Below are positions 42,895 through 53,202 of a DNA stretch of 64,000 nucleotides, in pieces. This stretch comes from Chlamydiota bacterium (lineage in GTDB: Bacteria; Chlamydiota; Chlamydiia; Chlamydiales; Rhabdochlamydiaceae). The first letter of the stretch is position 1; each line of letters starts with the position of its first letter. The translations under genes and the position numbers were made by a program. The notes below the pieces were generated by a model. It had not been told where the DNA came from, did not search any database, and was given only the letters and a program-made list of their open reading frames with translations. The stretch covers positions 124,001 to 188,000 of the forward strand of contig JAJFMD010000008.1 of NCBI GenBank assembly GCA_021772335.1. The letters are read 5' to 3'.

Positions 42895-43839
42895 ATGGCT
42901 TCAACAGTTCAACATCAATTTAATCATAATACGTTTCATCAGTGGGGGCAATTGCCTCGAGAGGTAAAAGAAGCTGTTTTGGTTCAGCTTGATTCGCAGG
43001 AATTAGCTAAGTTTGTTCAGTGTTCTAAATATTCCCATAAAATTGCACAAGACATTCTCGATTATCGTTATCTAATGGAAAACGCCGGTATTAAGAATTT
43101 TTCAGACTGGTATATGAATTATATCAAGGAATCTTCGGGATTTGAGTTTGTTCCAGGTAGTCAATTTGAAGGACTTGCTGAAAGTATTATTAGAGAGCAG
43201 CTGGAACCTTTAAATCGTTCATTTGATCAATTGAGAGAGTGTATTGGGAAAAGTTCGCATAGTATTCCACAAAAAGCGAAATTTTTAAAAATTTATTTTC
43301 AACAAGCGTTGAGAATGGCATTTAAGAAGCCTCCTTTTAATGAAAACGAGTTAATTTTTTATTTTACCTTTCTAATCAAAGATCCTGAATTTTACGAGAC
43401 ATATTCTCGATTTACTTTTGCAACCATAGATTTGCTGGAATTATACCAAACAGTAAAGGATTTAAATCCTCATGAAGTGTGGCCAAGTTTAGCTGAACTT
43501 AGGACAAAGTATTCTGATGAAATACTAAAATTGAGCTTACATATGGAATTAACTCTTAGAGATAGTATTCAAGATAGTGGAATGGGAATCATCAAGTATT
43601 CCTACCTCATGCGCTATACCTTTGAGGAAGCGAGTAAGTGTAATCTAATACAAGGGAGCAATTGTGGTGGACTAGATTATGCTTTTATCCATCGAGGTAA
43701 AGCTGATGATTTCGGCTGCTTTTTTGCAGGCTTAGTGAGATATCATAAGGAATATTTCAGCGGTGAACCCGCTTCTGGAGTTCTGCAGAATTTAGTGGGA
43801 GCAGTTCAGGGTGTTTATCGATCTTGCGAAATTCTTTAA
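42895..43839 (+). CDS. F-box-like protein, candidate effector
   Basis: A 314-aa protein without signal peptide or membrane helices. Residues about 18-55 (WGQLPREVKEAVLVQLDSQE, then LAKFVQCSKYSHKIAQ) follow the F-box pattern LPxExxxxILxxLDxxDLxxxxxVSKxxxxIA. The remainder is helical and not recognised. F-box domains bind Skp1 in eukaryotic SCF ubiquitin ligases, and bacterial pathogens use F-box effectors. With the U-box protein at 6.1-10.2 kb this makes a second candidate ubiquitin-pathway effector. The F-box match is moderate. It is followed by a terminator shared with groEL. Confidence 0.7.
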   Translation: MASTVQHQFNHNTFHQWGQLPREVKEAVLVQLDSQELAKFVQCSKYSHKIAQDILDYRYLMENAGIKNFSDWYMNYIKESSGFEFVPGSQFEGLAESIIREQLEPLNRSFDQLRECIGKSSHSIPQKAKFLKIYFQQALRMAFKKPPFNENELIFYFTFLIKDPEFYETYSRFTFATIDLLELYQTVKDLNPHEVWPSLAELRTKYSDEILKLSLHMELTLRDSIQDSGMGIIKYSYLMRYTFEEASKCNLIQGSNCGGLDYAFIHRGKADDFGCFFAGLVRYHKEYFSGEPASGVLQNLVGAVQGVYRSCEIL

Positions 43840-43845
43840 AATATA

Positions 43846-43875
43846 AAAAAGCACGATCTTGTGACCGTGCTTTTT
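43846..43875. terminator. Bidirectional terminator between F-box-like gene and groEL
   Basis: Ten-bp stem AAAAAGCACG / CGTGCTTTTT with a 10-nt loop, lying between two convergent genes; A- and T-runs form the two ends and suit both strands. Confidence 0.8.
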
Positions 43876-43885
43876 TGTGTGCTGA

Positions 43886-45517
<1,632 letters not shown>

Positions 45518-45589
45518 TTAGAGTTTTTATGCGTCTTTCCTAAAACCATTTTTGTCTCAAATAGGTTTTAGGAGGACTCTTTATAATAA

Positions 45590-45901
45590 TTATTCCACAA
45601 TCGCGATGATGTCATCGGCTTTGACGATGATGTATTCCTTGTCTTCGTAGGTCACTTCTTGACCCGAGTATTTATCAATGAGGATTTTATCGCCGATACT
45701 GACAGGAATTTCAATGGTTTTGCCATCTTTAGTTACTTTGCCGCTACCAATTGCGATTACTTCTGCAGTCTCTTGCTTTTGCTTTGCCGATTCGGGTAGG
45801 ATAATTCCACCTTTTGTCGTTTCTTCTGCCTCGAGGCGTTTAGCGAGAACGCGATAGCCGAGAGGTTTTAATGAGATCTTATTTTCTGTTTGTTGAGTCA
45901 T
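45590..45901 (-). CDS. groES: Co-chaperonin GroES
   Basis: Heptameric lid of GroEL. From ATG 45901 (GGAGA upstream) it is 103 aa. Family motifs: LKPLGYRVLAKRLEAEETTK, mobile-loop region GGIILPESAKQKQETAEVIA, GDKILIDKYSGQEV. A longer frame to 45964 would cover the promoter and is not preferred. Confidence 0.97.
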   Translation of the reverse strand: MTQQTENKISLKPLGYRVLAKRLEAEETTKGGIILPESAKQKQETAEVIAIGSGKVTKDGKTIEIPVSIGDKILIDKYSGQEVTYEDKEYIIVKADDIIAIVE

Positions 45902-45935
45902 GGCATTCTCCAGAATGTTAATTTCCAAGAGTGGG

Positions 45936-45964
45936 ATCATATAGAAGATAGGCTTTTTTTGCAA
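45936..45964 (-). promoter_or_regulatory. groESL promoter
   Basis: On the minus strand TTGCAA (45959-45964) and TATGAT (45936-45941) are separated by 17 bp. Predicted transcription start is about 28 nt before the groES ATG. It adjoins the CIRCE-like element. Confidence 0.65.
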
Positions 45965-45968
45965 GTTT

Positions 45969-45995
45969 TTAGCAGATGATGGCGAAGATTGCTAA
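45969..45995. promoter_or_regulatory. Degenerate CIRCE-like HrcA operator
   Basis: TTAGCAGAT-N9-GATTGCTAA has the exact 9-9-9 spacing of CIRCE (TTAGCACTC-N9-GAGTGCTAA). The right arm matches consensus at 8 of 9 positions and the left arm at its outer 6. It lies immediately upstream of the groESL -35 box, where HrcA represses in other chlamydiae. Confidence 0.65.
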
Positions 45996-46118
45996 AGATG
46001 GGCTTTAAATTTTTTATTGTCGTTATGTAAAGAAAATTTATGAAAACGAAAAAAATACTTGAACTTGAAGAGAAGATACCCTATATCTGCTTCTCTAACA
46101 TACCTAAATGGTTGATTT

Positions 46119-46409
46119 ATGGGTCAGGAGACTCTTATTAAAGTAAAAGGTTATTTTACAGTTCTTAATGAAAAGGGCTTGCATACTAGGCCTTCAACAG
46201 AGCTTGTCAGATGTACTTCGGGTTTTAAAGCTCAGATCACATTGATTTATCAAGGATTGACAGTCAATGCTAAATCATTGCTTGGAATTTTGATGCTTGC
46301 TGCGGGGAAAGGAGCAAAAATTGAAGTTGAAGCTGAAGGACCTGATGCTGAGGAAGCGCTTAGCGCTCTTATCGCTTTATCTGAGCAAAAATTTAAGATT
46401 CAATATTAA
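46119..46409 (+). CDS. ptsH: HPr phosphocarrier protein
   Basis: A 96-aa HPr. The phosphorylated histidine is H22 in NEKGLHTRPS; S53 in NAKSLLGILML corresponds to the regulatory serine phosphorylated by HPr kinase. Other PTS genes are not nearby. As chlamydiae have a limited PTS, a regulatory or nitrogen-type PTS role is likely. Confidence 0.95.
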   Translation: MGQETLIKVKGYFTVLNEKGLHTRPSTELVRCTSGFKAQITLIYQGLTVNAKSLLGILMLAAGKGAKIEVEAEGPDAEEALSALIALSEQKFKIQY

Positions 46410-46425
46410 AATTGGTTGCACAAAC

Positions 46426-46842
46426 CTAAATTTCTATGGGAACTGCTTTTTCAAAGATCTCCCGTTTGCAATAAACAGGAACTTTATTGATAAGAGCTAG
46501 GGTGATGCAATCGCTGGGGCGCGCATCAATTTCTATGATCTGTCGCATTTCGCCAATTTGTTGCTCAAGAAAAAGCCGAGCAAAGTAGATGGTATCGCGC
46601 ACATCTTCGATAACAATTTGCAAAGGCTTTACATCTAAACCTGAGAGAACGCTATTAAAAAGATCAAGAGTCATCGGTCTTTGGAAATGGTGTGCGCTCA
46701 TATAGGTTTGAATCAATTTACCAACATTAGAGCCTGCATAGATCGCAAAGCGCTTTTCATCATTTCCGAGAATGATGATGGTGTAGGCTTTAGAATGTAA
46801 AATCTTATTAAAGGTTATCGGTATGAGTTCATCGGCTTGCAT
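46426..46842 (-). CDS. Bifunctional nuclease-family protein (DUF151)
   Basis: A 138-aa protein of the DUF151/BFN family. Conserved blocks: TIIILGNDEKRFAIYAGSNV, RPMTLDLFNSVLSGLD, VIEDVRDTIYFARLFL, and the acidic DARPSDCITLALINKVPVY. Some members show RNase/DNase activity. It lies 13 bp downstream of rpiA on the same strand, so co-transcription is likely. Confidence 0.9.
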   Translation of the reverse strand: MQADELIPITFNKILHSKAYTIIILGNDEKRFAIYAGSNVGKLIQTYMSAHHFQRPMTLDLFNSVLSGLDVKPLQIVIEDVRDTIYFARLFLEQQIGEMRQIIEIDARPSDCITLALINKVPVYCKREIFEKAVPIEI

Positions 46843-46855
46843 CGCGCCCTGCTAC

Positions 46856-47545
46856 TTATGGTTTAACTTCTACTCTTCCGTCGTTATAGCCGATGATCAC
46901 TTGCTTTGCCAAATTAAAAAAGAAACCTGTCTCTACAACGCCAGGAATTGCAATCATTCGTTGGTGGTCTTTTTCTGGGTCGCAAGCATTGGGGTCAATC
47001 TTGATGTCGATGATAAAATTTCCGTTGTCGGTAAGATAGAGATTTCCTTCTTTGTCGAGGCGGAAAGCTCCTTTATAACCGAGCTGGGTCAGTTGGTAAT
47101 GTGTAAAATGATGGGCAAAAGGAATCACTTCAACTGGAAGAAGATGACGACCTAAACGATCGGAGAGTTTTGATTCGTCGATGATTACAATCATCTCCTT
47201 GCTCATTGTTGCGACAATTTTTTCGCGTAAAAGAGCACCACCGCCACCTTTGATCATTCTTTTTTGCGGATCAACCTCATCAGCTCCGTCAATTGTCATA
47301 TCAATTGATGTGAGGGATTCAATATCGAGCATTTTGATGCCGTTTGCGCTTGCTTGATCATAAGAGCGTTTAGAGCTTGCAACGGCTTGGATTTTTAATC
47401 CTTTTTGCACCCGCTCGCTAAGATGTTCGATAAAAAAATACGCCGTTGAACCTGTTCCTAACCCGATGATCATCTGATCTTTTACGAGCTCAGCAGCAAA
47501 GATTCCAATTTGTTTTTTCACATCATCGATAGACATAAGAGACAC
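46856..47545 (-). CDS. rpiA: Ribose-5-phosphate isomerase A
   Basis: Interconverts ribose 5-phosphate and ribulose 5-phosphate in the pentose phosphate pathway. Family blocks: IGLGTGSTAYFFIEHL, DMTIDGADEVDPQKRMIKGG with catalytic Asp/Glu/Lys, GGGALLREKIVA, DESKLSDRLG. 229 aa, normal. Only 25 bp separates it from the divergent nif3 gene (46 bp if the second start is used), so their promoters overlap. Confidence 0.97.
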   Translation of the reverse strand: MSLMSIDDVKKQIGIFAAELVKDQMIIGLGTGSTAYFFIEHLSERVQKGLKIQAVASSKRSYDQASANGIKMLDIESLTSIDMTIDGADEVDPQKRMIKGGGGALLREKIVATMSKEMIVIIDESKLSDRLGRHLLPVEVIPFAHHFTHYQLTQLGYKGAFRLDKEGNLYLTDNGNFIIDIKIDPNACDPEKDHQRMIAIPGVVETGFFFNLAKQVIIGYNDGRVEVKP

Positions 47546-47591
47546 TTTTAAGTTAAAATACTTTTCTTCTGTGCATTACGAAAGCAACAAA

Positions 47592-48347
47592 ATGGTTACG
47601 ATACAAGATTTTCACGATTATCTCGAGGCTTTTTTAGAACCTCATCTATTTGTAGATGCTTGTCCAAATGGATTGCAAGTTGAAGGAAAACAAAAGATCA
47701 CTAAAGTTGCATTTTCTGTATCTGCAAGTTTAGCGGCGATTCAAAAGGCTCAGAGTTTAAATGTTGATGCACTGCTTGTTCATCATGGCATTTTTTGGAA
47801 AGGCGACAGTGTTCCAATAATTGGGACTAAACGGAAAAAGATTGCCGCGCTTTTGAGCGCGCAAATTTCTCTGTTTGCATATCATCTTCCTCTTGATGCA
47901 CATCGCATTGTTGGCAATAATTGGAGAGCAGCGATTGATTTGAAATGGCGAGATCTAAAACAGTTTGGTCTGATTGACAAAATGTACATTGGAGTGAAGG
48001 GTAGATTTGATCCGCAACCAATTGATCTGTTTATTAAAACATTAGAAGAATACTATCAGCATCCTGTTACGGCCGCTTATGGAGGCAAATCTGTTGTTGA
48101 GAGTGCCGCAATTTTATCTGGTAGTGGCTATCGATATTTATCTGAAGCGGCAAAAGAGGGGGTTGATTGTTTTATTACCGGGAATTTTGATGAACCTGCC
48201 TGGCATGTGGCTCATGAAGAAGAATTGCATTTTTGTGCGCTCGGACATAGCGCAAGTGAAAGGATTGGAATCATTGCACTAAAAGAGCATCTCGAAAATC
48301 ATTTTGGAATTGAGTGCTTATTTATTGATTTGCCCAATCCATTTTAA
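47592..48347 (+). CDS. NIF3-like dinuclear metal centre protein
   Basis: Member of the NIF3/YqfO/YbgI family. From the ATG at 47592 it is 251 aa; an upstream GTG at 47571 adds seven residues. Metal ligands are the pair in LLVHHGIFW, the His/Asp in FAYHLPLDAHR, and ALGHSASERIGI with terminal His and Glu. The YqfO insert domain is absent, as in short members. Sometimes annotated as GTP cyclohydrolase I type 2; true function is unsettled. Confidence 0.9.
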   Translation: MVTIQDFHDYLEAFLEPHLFVDACPNGLQVEGKQKITKVAFSVSASLAAIQKAQSLNVDALLVHHGIFWKGDSVPIIGTKRKKIAALLSAQISLFAYHLPLDAHRIVGNNWRAAIDLKWRDLKQFGLIDKMYIGVKGRFDPQPIDLFIKTLEEYYQHPVTAAYGGKSVVESAAILSGSGYRYLSEAAKEGVDCFITGNFDEPAWHVAHEEELHFCALGHSASERIGIIALKEHLENHFGIECLFIDLPNPF

Positions 48348-48420
48348 TAAAAAAATTTGAAAAAATTACTGTTGATAAATGATAGTTGGCAATAGGTCTA
48401 GTTCATTTTGAGGAAATGGG

Positions 48421-48696
48421 ATGAAGAAAAATAAGATAGCTGAAGAGAGTACAAAAACCCGTAGAGCAAGGGAAAAGCTAAGAAAGCATTTGCAGGAAGT
48501 TGAAAAAAAAATCACTCCTGAAGCTCTAGAGCATAAAATTTCGGAAATTCAAAACTGGATTGCTCGTCATTCTAAGCAGCGCATTGCACTTAAAGAAAAA
48601 GATTTCTCGCTTTTTGATGAAAACCGCAATATTGCTAAATCAAGCAAAAACGTCGATCGTTTAAGCCGCAAATTAAAAGAAAAACTCAAGTTGTAA
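48421..48696 (+). CDS. Hypothetical basic coiled-coil protein
   Basis: A 91-aa protein, very rich in Lys/Arg/Glu and predicted almost entirely helical, with heptad-like patterns (about 12-50 and 70-91). No signal peptide, membrane segment or recognised motif. ATG has GAGGAAATGGG upstream. It starts 73 bp after nif3 and ends 52 bp before tyrS. Not recognised; may bind nucleic acid by composition. Confidence 0.65.
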   Translation: MKKNKIAEESTKTRRAREKLRKHLQEVEKKITPEALEHKISEIQNWIARHSKQRIALKEKDFSLFDENRNIAKSSKNVDRLSRKLKEKLKL

Positions 48697-48748
48697 TTAT
48701 ATAGGCAAATGGATACTATTCTTTGTTTTTATCTAATTCTAAGGTTTG

Positions 48749-50023
48749 ATGAAACAAGGTAATGTACTCGATTATTTGAGACGTCGAGGAGTCATTGATT
48801 CGGTCTCAAGTGAAGATCTTTCTAAACTACTCGATCAGCCTCAAAAACTCTATATTGGATTTGATCCAACTGCAGAGAGTTTGCATCTTGGGAATCTTGC
48901 TGGCATTATATTGCTTGGGTGGTTTCAACGTTTTGGTCATACTCCTGTTGTTTTGCTCGGCGGAGCTACAGGGCGCATTGGAGATCCTTCTGGAAAGAGT
49001 CACGAAAGACCTTTGCTTGATGACAATACAATCGTTCATAACAAAAATAAAATCAGAGAAATTTTTGATGTTGTTTTAGGAAAGAATGATCCTAAGCCTC
49101 TTATTCTCGATAATAACGATTGGTTTAGCGGTTATCATTTTCTCGATTTTTTGCGAGATGTTGGCAAACATATGCGCGTTGGCATGATGCTAGGAAAAGA
49201 AGCAGTACGCACTCGGATCCAGTCGAGCGAGGGAATTAGTTTTGCAGAATTTAGTTACCAGATGATCCAAGCTTACGATTTTTGTCATTTGAGGCAAAAT
49301 TATGAGGTGATTTTGCAAGCTGGTGGAAGTGATCAGTGGGGCAATATTACAGCAGGTATAGAACTATCTCGAAAGCTTATTTCTAAGTCTATCTACGGAT
49401 TGACGTATCCTCTTTTACTCCGTAGTGATGGCAAAAAATATGGCAAGTCTGAAGATGGCGCTGTTTGGCTATCTAGTGACTTGTTTTCCCCTTATAAATT
49501 TTATCAGTATTTGTATGGTACGCCCGATAGTGATGTGATTAAGCTCATGCGCATGTTGACATTTTTAGAAAATGAAGAGATTTCTGAAATTGAAGCTTCT
49601 ATGAATTCTGCTGATTATCGAACAAATAGTGCGCAAAAAAGACTTGCAGAAGAGGTGACGCGCATTGTTCACGGAGATGAGGGTGTTGCTGTGGCACAAA
49701 AAGTGACAGCTGGCGCTGCCCCTGGAAGCAAGACAAAGCTTGACTCAGAGATGTTGCTTAGTATTGCAGATGACATGCCTAATGCAGAGGTTAGTAGGGG
49801 AGAAGTTATTGGTAGTAAATACACAGAGCTGCTTACAAAAGTTGGTTTGACAGCGAGTAAAGGAGAAGCTACAAGACTTGTTAAAAATGGTGGAGCTTAT
49901 CTTAATAATGAAAAAATCAATGACGTTACGCATGAAATTTCTACAAGCGATTTGATTGATGATCGTTTCATTTTATTTGGTATTGGAAAGAAGAAGAAAA
50001 TGTTGGTCAAAGTCATCGATTGA
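48749..50023 (+). CDS. tyrS: Tyrosyl-tRNA synthetase
   Basis: Class I aminoacyl-tRNA synthetase. HLGN (46-49, in GFDPTAESLHLGN) is the HIGH motif; KYGKSEDG near residue 230 is the KMSKS loop. QAGGSDQWGNITAG is the tyrosine/tRNA site. The C-terminal S4 RNA-binding domain (about 355-424) has EATRLVKNGGAYLNNEKI. The ATG follows a TTG one codon earlier; ATG preferred. Confidence 0.97.
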   Translation: MKQGNVLDYLRRRGVIDSVSSEDLSKLLDQPQKLYIGFDPTAESLHLGNLAGIILLGWFQRFGHTPVVLLGGATGRIGDPSGKSHERPLLDDNTIVHNKNKIREIFDVVLGKNDPKPLILDNNDWFSGYHFLDFLRDVGKHMRVGMMLGKEAVRTRIQSSEGISFAEFSYQMIQAYDFCHLRQNYEVILQAGGSDQWGNITAGIELSRKLISKSIYGLTYPLLLRSDGKKYGKSEDGAVWLSSDLFSPYKFYQYLYGTPDSDVIKLMRMLTFLENEEISEIEASMNSADYRTNSAQKRLAEEVTRIVHGDEGVAVAQKVTAGAAPGSKTKLDSEMLLSIADDMPNAEVSRGEVIGSKYTELLTKVGLTASKGEATRLVKNGGAYLNNEKINDVTHEISTSDLIDDRFILFGIGKKKKMLVKVID

Positions 50024-50245
50024 CTTCTGTTGTAAAAAAATATTTTTAATCATTTTTCTCTCGGAAGAAGTTGCTATCTACAAACTTCTTATAAAAAACA
50101 ACTTGCTTGAAATTCCTTGCAATACAACAATGAAAACATAAACGGTATGAAGTAAGTTGCGCATCCTGTTGTGTCTTCGTTACTTCATCAAAAAATTACA
50201 AACTAAGGCTGTTTACAATTAGCCATAACGGAAGGGGTTTTGAAG

Positions 50246-50560
50246 ATGGCAACGATTACCAAAAAAAAGCTCATCAATGACATATCTCGCAAAAAAGGTG
50301 TGCATCCTAATGATGTGCGCAACGTGGTCCAGGCTTTCTTGGATGCAATGACTGATTGTCTCGCAGAAGGCAACCGATTGGAATTTCGTGATTTTGGTGT
50401 TTTTGAGGTTGTTGAGCGAAAGCAGAAAATTGGACGCAATCCAAAGAACGCAAGTGTACCGATTATCATCCCTGCACGTCCTGCTGTTAAATTCACATCA
50501 GGAAAAAAAATGCGTGACATGATTGAAAATAAAGTTGATCATGCACCAACTCCAGCGTAG
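50246..50560 (+). CDS. HU/IHF-family DNA-binding protein
   Basis: A 104-aa nucleoid protein. The beta-ribbon DNA-binding arm shows GRNPKNASVPIIIPARPAVK; other family elements are FLDAMTDCLAEGNRLEFRDF and FTSGKKMRD. The arm proline precedes the conserved II/IPA segment. It binds and bends DNA as a dimer. ATG has GGAAGGGG upstream. Location beside the CT266-type gene matches the chlamydial HU/IHF gene (CT267). Symbol left blank because HU and IHF cannot be told apart. Confidence 0.93.
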   Translation: MATITKKKLINDISRKKGVHPNDVRNVVQAFLDAMTDCLAEGNRLEFRDFGVFEVVERKQKIGRNPKNASVPIIIPARPAVKFTSGKKMRDMIENKVDHAPTPA

Positions 50561-50579
50561 GTAATTTGATTAAATAGTA

Positions 50580-52004
50580 ATGCAGTGGCTACAACAAGCG
50601 ATCCAAACGAATAATAGAACGACAAGTGATGCGCTAATCAAGGTGTTGTATCAAAGCAATTGCCTTGAAGCTGCAGATTTTGATCTTTTAGTCAAACAGT
50701 GCTCATCTTCATTTGAGGATGAGCCTTTTTCTTTTCTGCATTTTTTAGAAAAAACTCTTTTATTTATTGCGATAGGAAAAGAGAGCGAATATTTAAAGAA
50801 GCTTTTTTTTGAAGGACGCAATAGGTGTTTTTGGCCTGAATTTCAGGTTGCTGATTGCTTAATGAAGTTGTGTGCTGGGTTATTAGATGAGACTCAATTA
50901 GAAAATAATAAGAGTCTCTATTTAAACAGCGCTGGCGGCATGTTGATCGATTGGAAGGGGCATATAGCGCATTCAAAATTGCCACGTCCCAAACTTAATG
51001 CGCATCTCGCCTTGAGTTCTTTACTCTTTGCATTACATGCACAAGATCGTACTAGACTTAAAGAGGTGCTAACATTAGTTCAATGGCAACTCAAAACTCT
51101 TGATCATCGGTATCATCCATTTTTTGGTTTGTGGGAAAGCGAATACCGCCCCGCTGAGGTGCTTATTTATAATGAATTGTTATTTAGACTTGCTGCCGAT
51201 ATTTATTGCGTCCCTATGTTTGAAGAAATCAGTCAAATACAAAGGGGATTGCTTGAGAAAATCATCGAGGATGTTCAGCCTGAGGTTCTTTATTTTCCGC
51301 TTGCTGTGGAAAAGCTTTTTGCCTCCAGTCAGTTAATGAGCATTAAAGAGTATATGCGTCCTTTTGCAAAGCAGATTTTTTCTGAAAATCAGCTCCCTTT
51401 TGAAGATGCGGAAAGAGATAATCAATTAAGTTTTTTTACTCAAAAAGATCACGAACATAGTTTAGCTCTAACATTGAGTGGTCATCGTACTGGATGTGGA
51501 ATGTATCATAAAAATCAAGTCGCTCTTGTCAATTTTGGCCCGCAGATTGGAAGATTGGGAGACATGAAGGGTTTTGGCATTCAGCGCACCTGTTCCCTCC
51601 AAGGAGTAAATCACTCTCTTAAACAATGGGTGGGTGTTGATAATGAGGAGAGATTTCCCCGTCACTGGTTTGAGCTTAGCATGCATTATCAAAAACCCAC
51701 CTTGAAGATTTGTTTTACCAAAACGGATGAAACGTTGCTTTATATGGTATATTATATCTATGCGAAGCGCGCAAGATTGCAAGGCAATCTTTCTTTTTTC
51801 CCTGGAGGATTGCGTCATTTTTCAGGTCCATCACAAAGAGTTGTTTTTAATACTGAAGATGAACATGTGACGATTGTTCCCCAGCGTTCTGGTCGTATGC
51901 AGTTAATTCCTCTGTCAGAGGAGGGCCATTATTGGGGGGCAACCTTTATTCTAGCCTATGAGGTGTCCCAAAGCACTACTCCATGGGAATGGGCTATTGC
52001 ATAG
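50580..52004 (+). CDS. Conserved chlamydial hypothetical protein (CT266-like)
   Basis: A 474-aa protein of unknown function. Its place between HU/IHF and accA agrees with C. trachomatis CT266 from memory. No signal peptide or membrane helix. The N-terminal 250 residues are helical; the remainder looks beta-rich, with GGMLIDWKGHIAH, GHRTGCGMYHKNQVALVNFG, and a tryptophan-rich end. Its start is 19 bp after the HU/IHF stop, suggesting co-transcription. Bases 52005-52208 after it are AT-rich with nothing recognised. Confidence 0.8.
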   Translation: MQWLQQAIQTNNRTTSDALIKVLYQSNCLEAADFDLLVKQCSSSFEDEPFSFLHFLEKTLLFIAIGKESEYLKKLFFEGRNRCFWPEFQVADCLMKLCAGLLDETQLENNKSLYLNSAGGMLIDWKGHIAHSKLPRPKLNAHLALSSLLFALHAQDRTRLKEVLTLVQWQLKTLDHRYHPFFGLWESEYRPAEVLIYNELLFRLAADIYCVPMFEEISQIQRGLLEKIIEDVQPEVLYFPLAVEKLFASSQLMSIKEYMRPFAKQIFSENQLPFEDAERDNQLSFFTQKDHEHSLALTLSGHRTGCGMYHKNQVALVNFGPQIGRLGDMKGFGIQRTCSLQGVNHSLKQWVGVDNEERFPRHWFELSMHYQKPTLKICFTKTDETLLYMVYYIYAKRARLQGNLSFFPGGLRHFSGPSQRVVFNTEDEHVTIVPQRSGRMQLIPLSEEGHYWGATFILAYEVSQSTTPWEWAIA

Positions 52005-52208
52005 CAATTCTATTTTTCAAAAAATTAATACCTGTTTATATTTATAAAATACTGTCAATTTAGGTTAATAAAATATTTATTCCTCTAATGAATTTTCATT
52101 ATAATATTAGTTTCTAGCGCTCTAGAAGTACTAAGGGCTCTCCGATCCTTTAAAATTGTTTTTTTACTAATATTTAAAATCGTAATATTATAAAATTGGC
52201 GCTTTACA

Positions 52209-53201
52209 TTGAAAATTGAGGGTGATCCATTGTCTTTCCCACGAGTAATTATCATCGGTTCTGTCTGTTTGTTTGGGTTGATAGGTGTAATGGCCTTAAT
52301 TAAGAACAAAGGTGGGCAGGGGCAGCTAGTTGAGCAGAGTGTTCTCACGCAGGTTGTTGAAGAGATTCCAAGCTACGAACCTGTGCAAGAGGAAGCTGTA
52401 ATTAAATCCGCAAGGGATCAATTGACTGTGCGTAATAGTGATGATTTTCCTACAGCAAATCGTATTAATGACCTTTTTTCAGTCGATTCTATTAATAAGC
52501 TGCCAATTGTTGAAACCATTTCTTATACAAGCAGAGTGCCTTGGTTGAAGGGCAAGCCTGCATGGATTGCTGATTATGCTTCATATTTTAGTACTTCTCG
52601 TCATTTTATTGCCCGCAGCTTAAATGGCAAACGTGATTATAACACACAAAAGGTGAGTTTTGGCAGCAGGTTCAATGTCTTTCGTAAGGACAAAGATATT
52701 GAATTTCATCTTCTTCTAGATCTCTCTCGCTGTAAGCTTGGATTTTTTTATCTCGATCGAGATACAAATGAAAGAGTGCAGGTAAAGAGTTACTCTGTTG
52801 GAGTTGGTCGATTGAATGAAGAGGGAAATCCTGAATCATTAACACCTCTTGGTGTTTATAAGCTTGGGGAGAAAGTTGCAATTTATGATAAGGGCACAAT
52901 GGGCTATTTCGAAGAAAATAAAATTGAGATGATCCGAGTTTTTGGAACGCGTTGGCTGCCGTTTGCTCATGGTTGTGGTTTGCATGGTGCGCCATGGATC
53001 GATGATGAAAAGACTGGGAAACTCGTAGAAAATCGGGCGAGTATAGGTCAATATGGAAGCAAAGGATGTATTCGTTTGCTCCACGAAGACGTTGAAGAGC
53101 TCTTTGCAATTGTGATCACAAAGCCAACATATCTTCATGTTGTTAATGATTTTAATGATGCGCAGTTGCCTGGTAAAGAATCACTAATGGCGAGGTATTA
53201 A
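52209..53201 (+). CDS. L,D-transpeptidase (YkuD family), membrane-anchored
   Basis: Cross-links or modifies peptidoglycan stem peptides in the periplasm. One N-terminal membrane helix (about 13-30, [20 protein letters not shown]), a low-complexity linker, and a C-terminal YkuD domain from about 165. The catalytic signature is HGAPW followed by [13 protein letters not shown], with nucleophile C287. The start is TTG: either 52209, or 52230 preceded by GAGGG at a good distance. It interrupts the HU-CT266-accA order remembered from C. trachomatis and stops one base before accA. Confidence 0.92.
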   Translation: MKIEGDPLSFPRVIIIGSVCLFGLIGVMALIKNKGGQGQLVEQSVLTQVVEEIPSYEPVQEEAVIKSARDQLTVRNSDDFPTANRINDLFSVDSINKLPIVETISYTSRVPWLKGKPAWIADYASYFSTSRHFIARSLNGKRDYNTQKVSFGSRFNVFRKDKDIEFHLLLDLSRCKLGFFYLDRDTNERVQVKSYSVGVGRLNEEGNPESLTPLGVYKLGEKVAIYDKGTMGYFEENKIEMIRVFGTRWLPFAHGCGLHGAPWIDDEKTGKLVENRASIGQYGSKGCIRLLHEDVEELFAIVITKPTYLHVVNDFNDAQLPGKESLMARY

Positions 53202-53202
53202 T

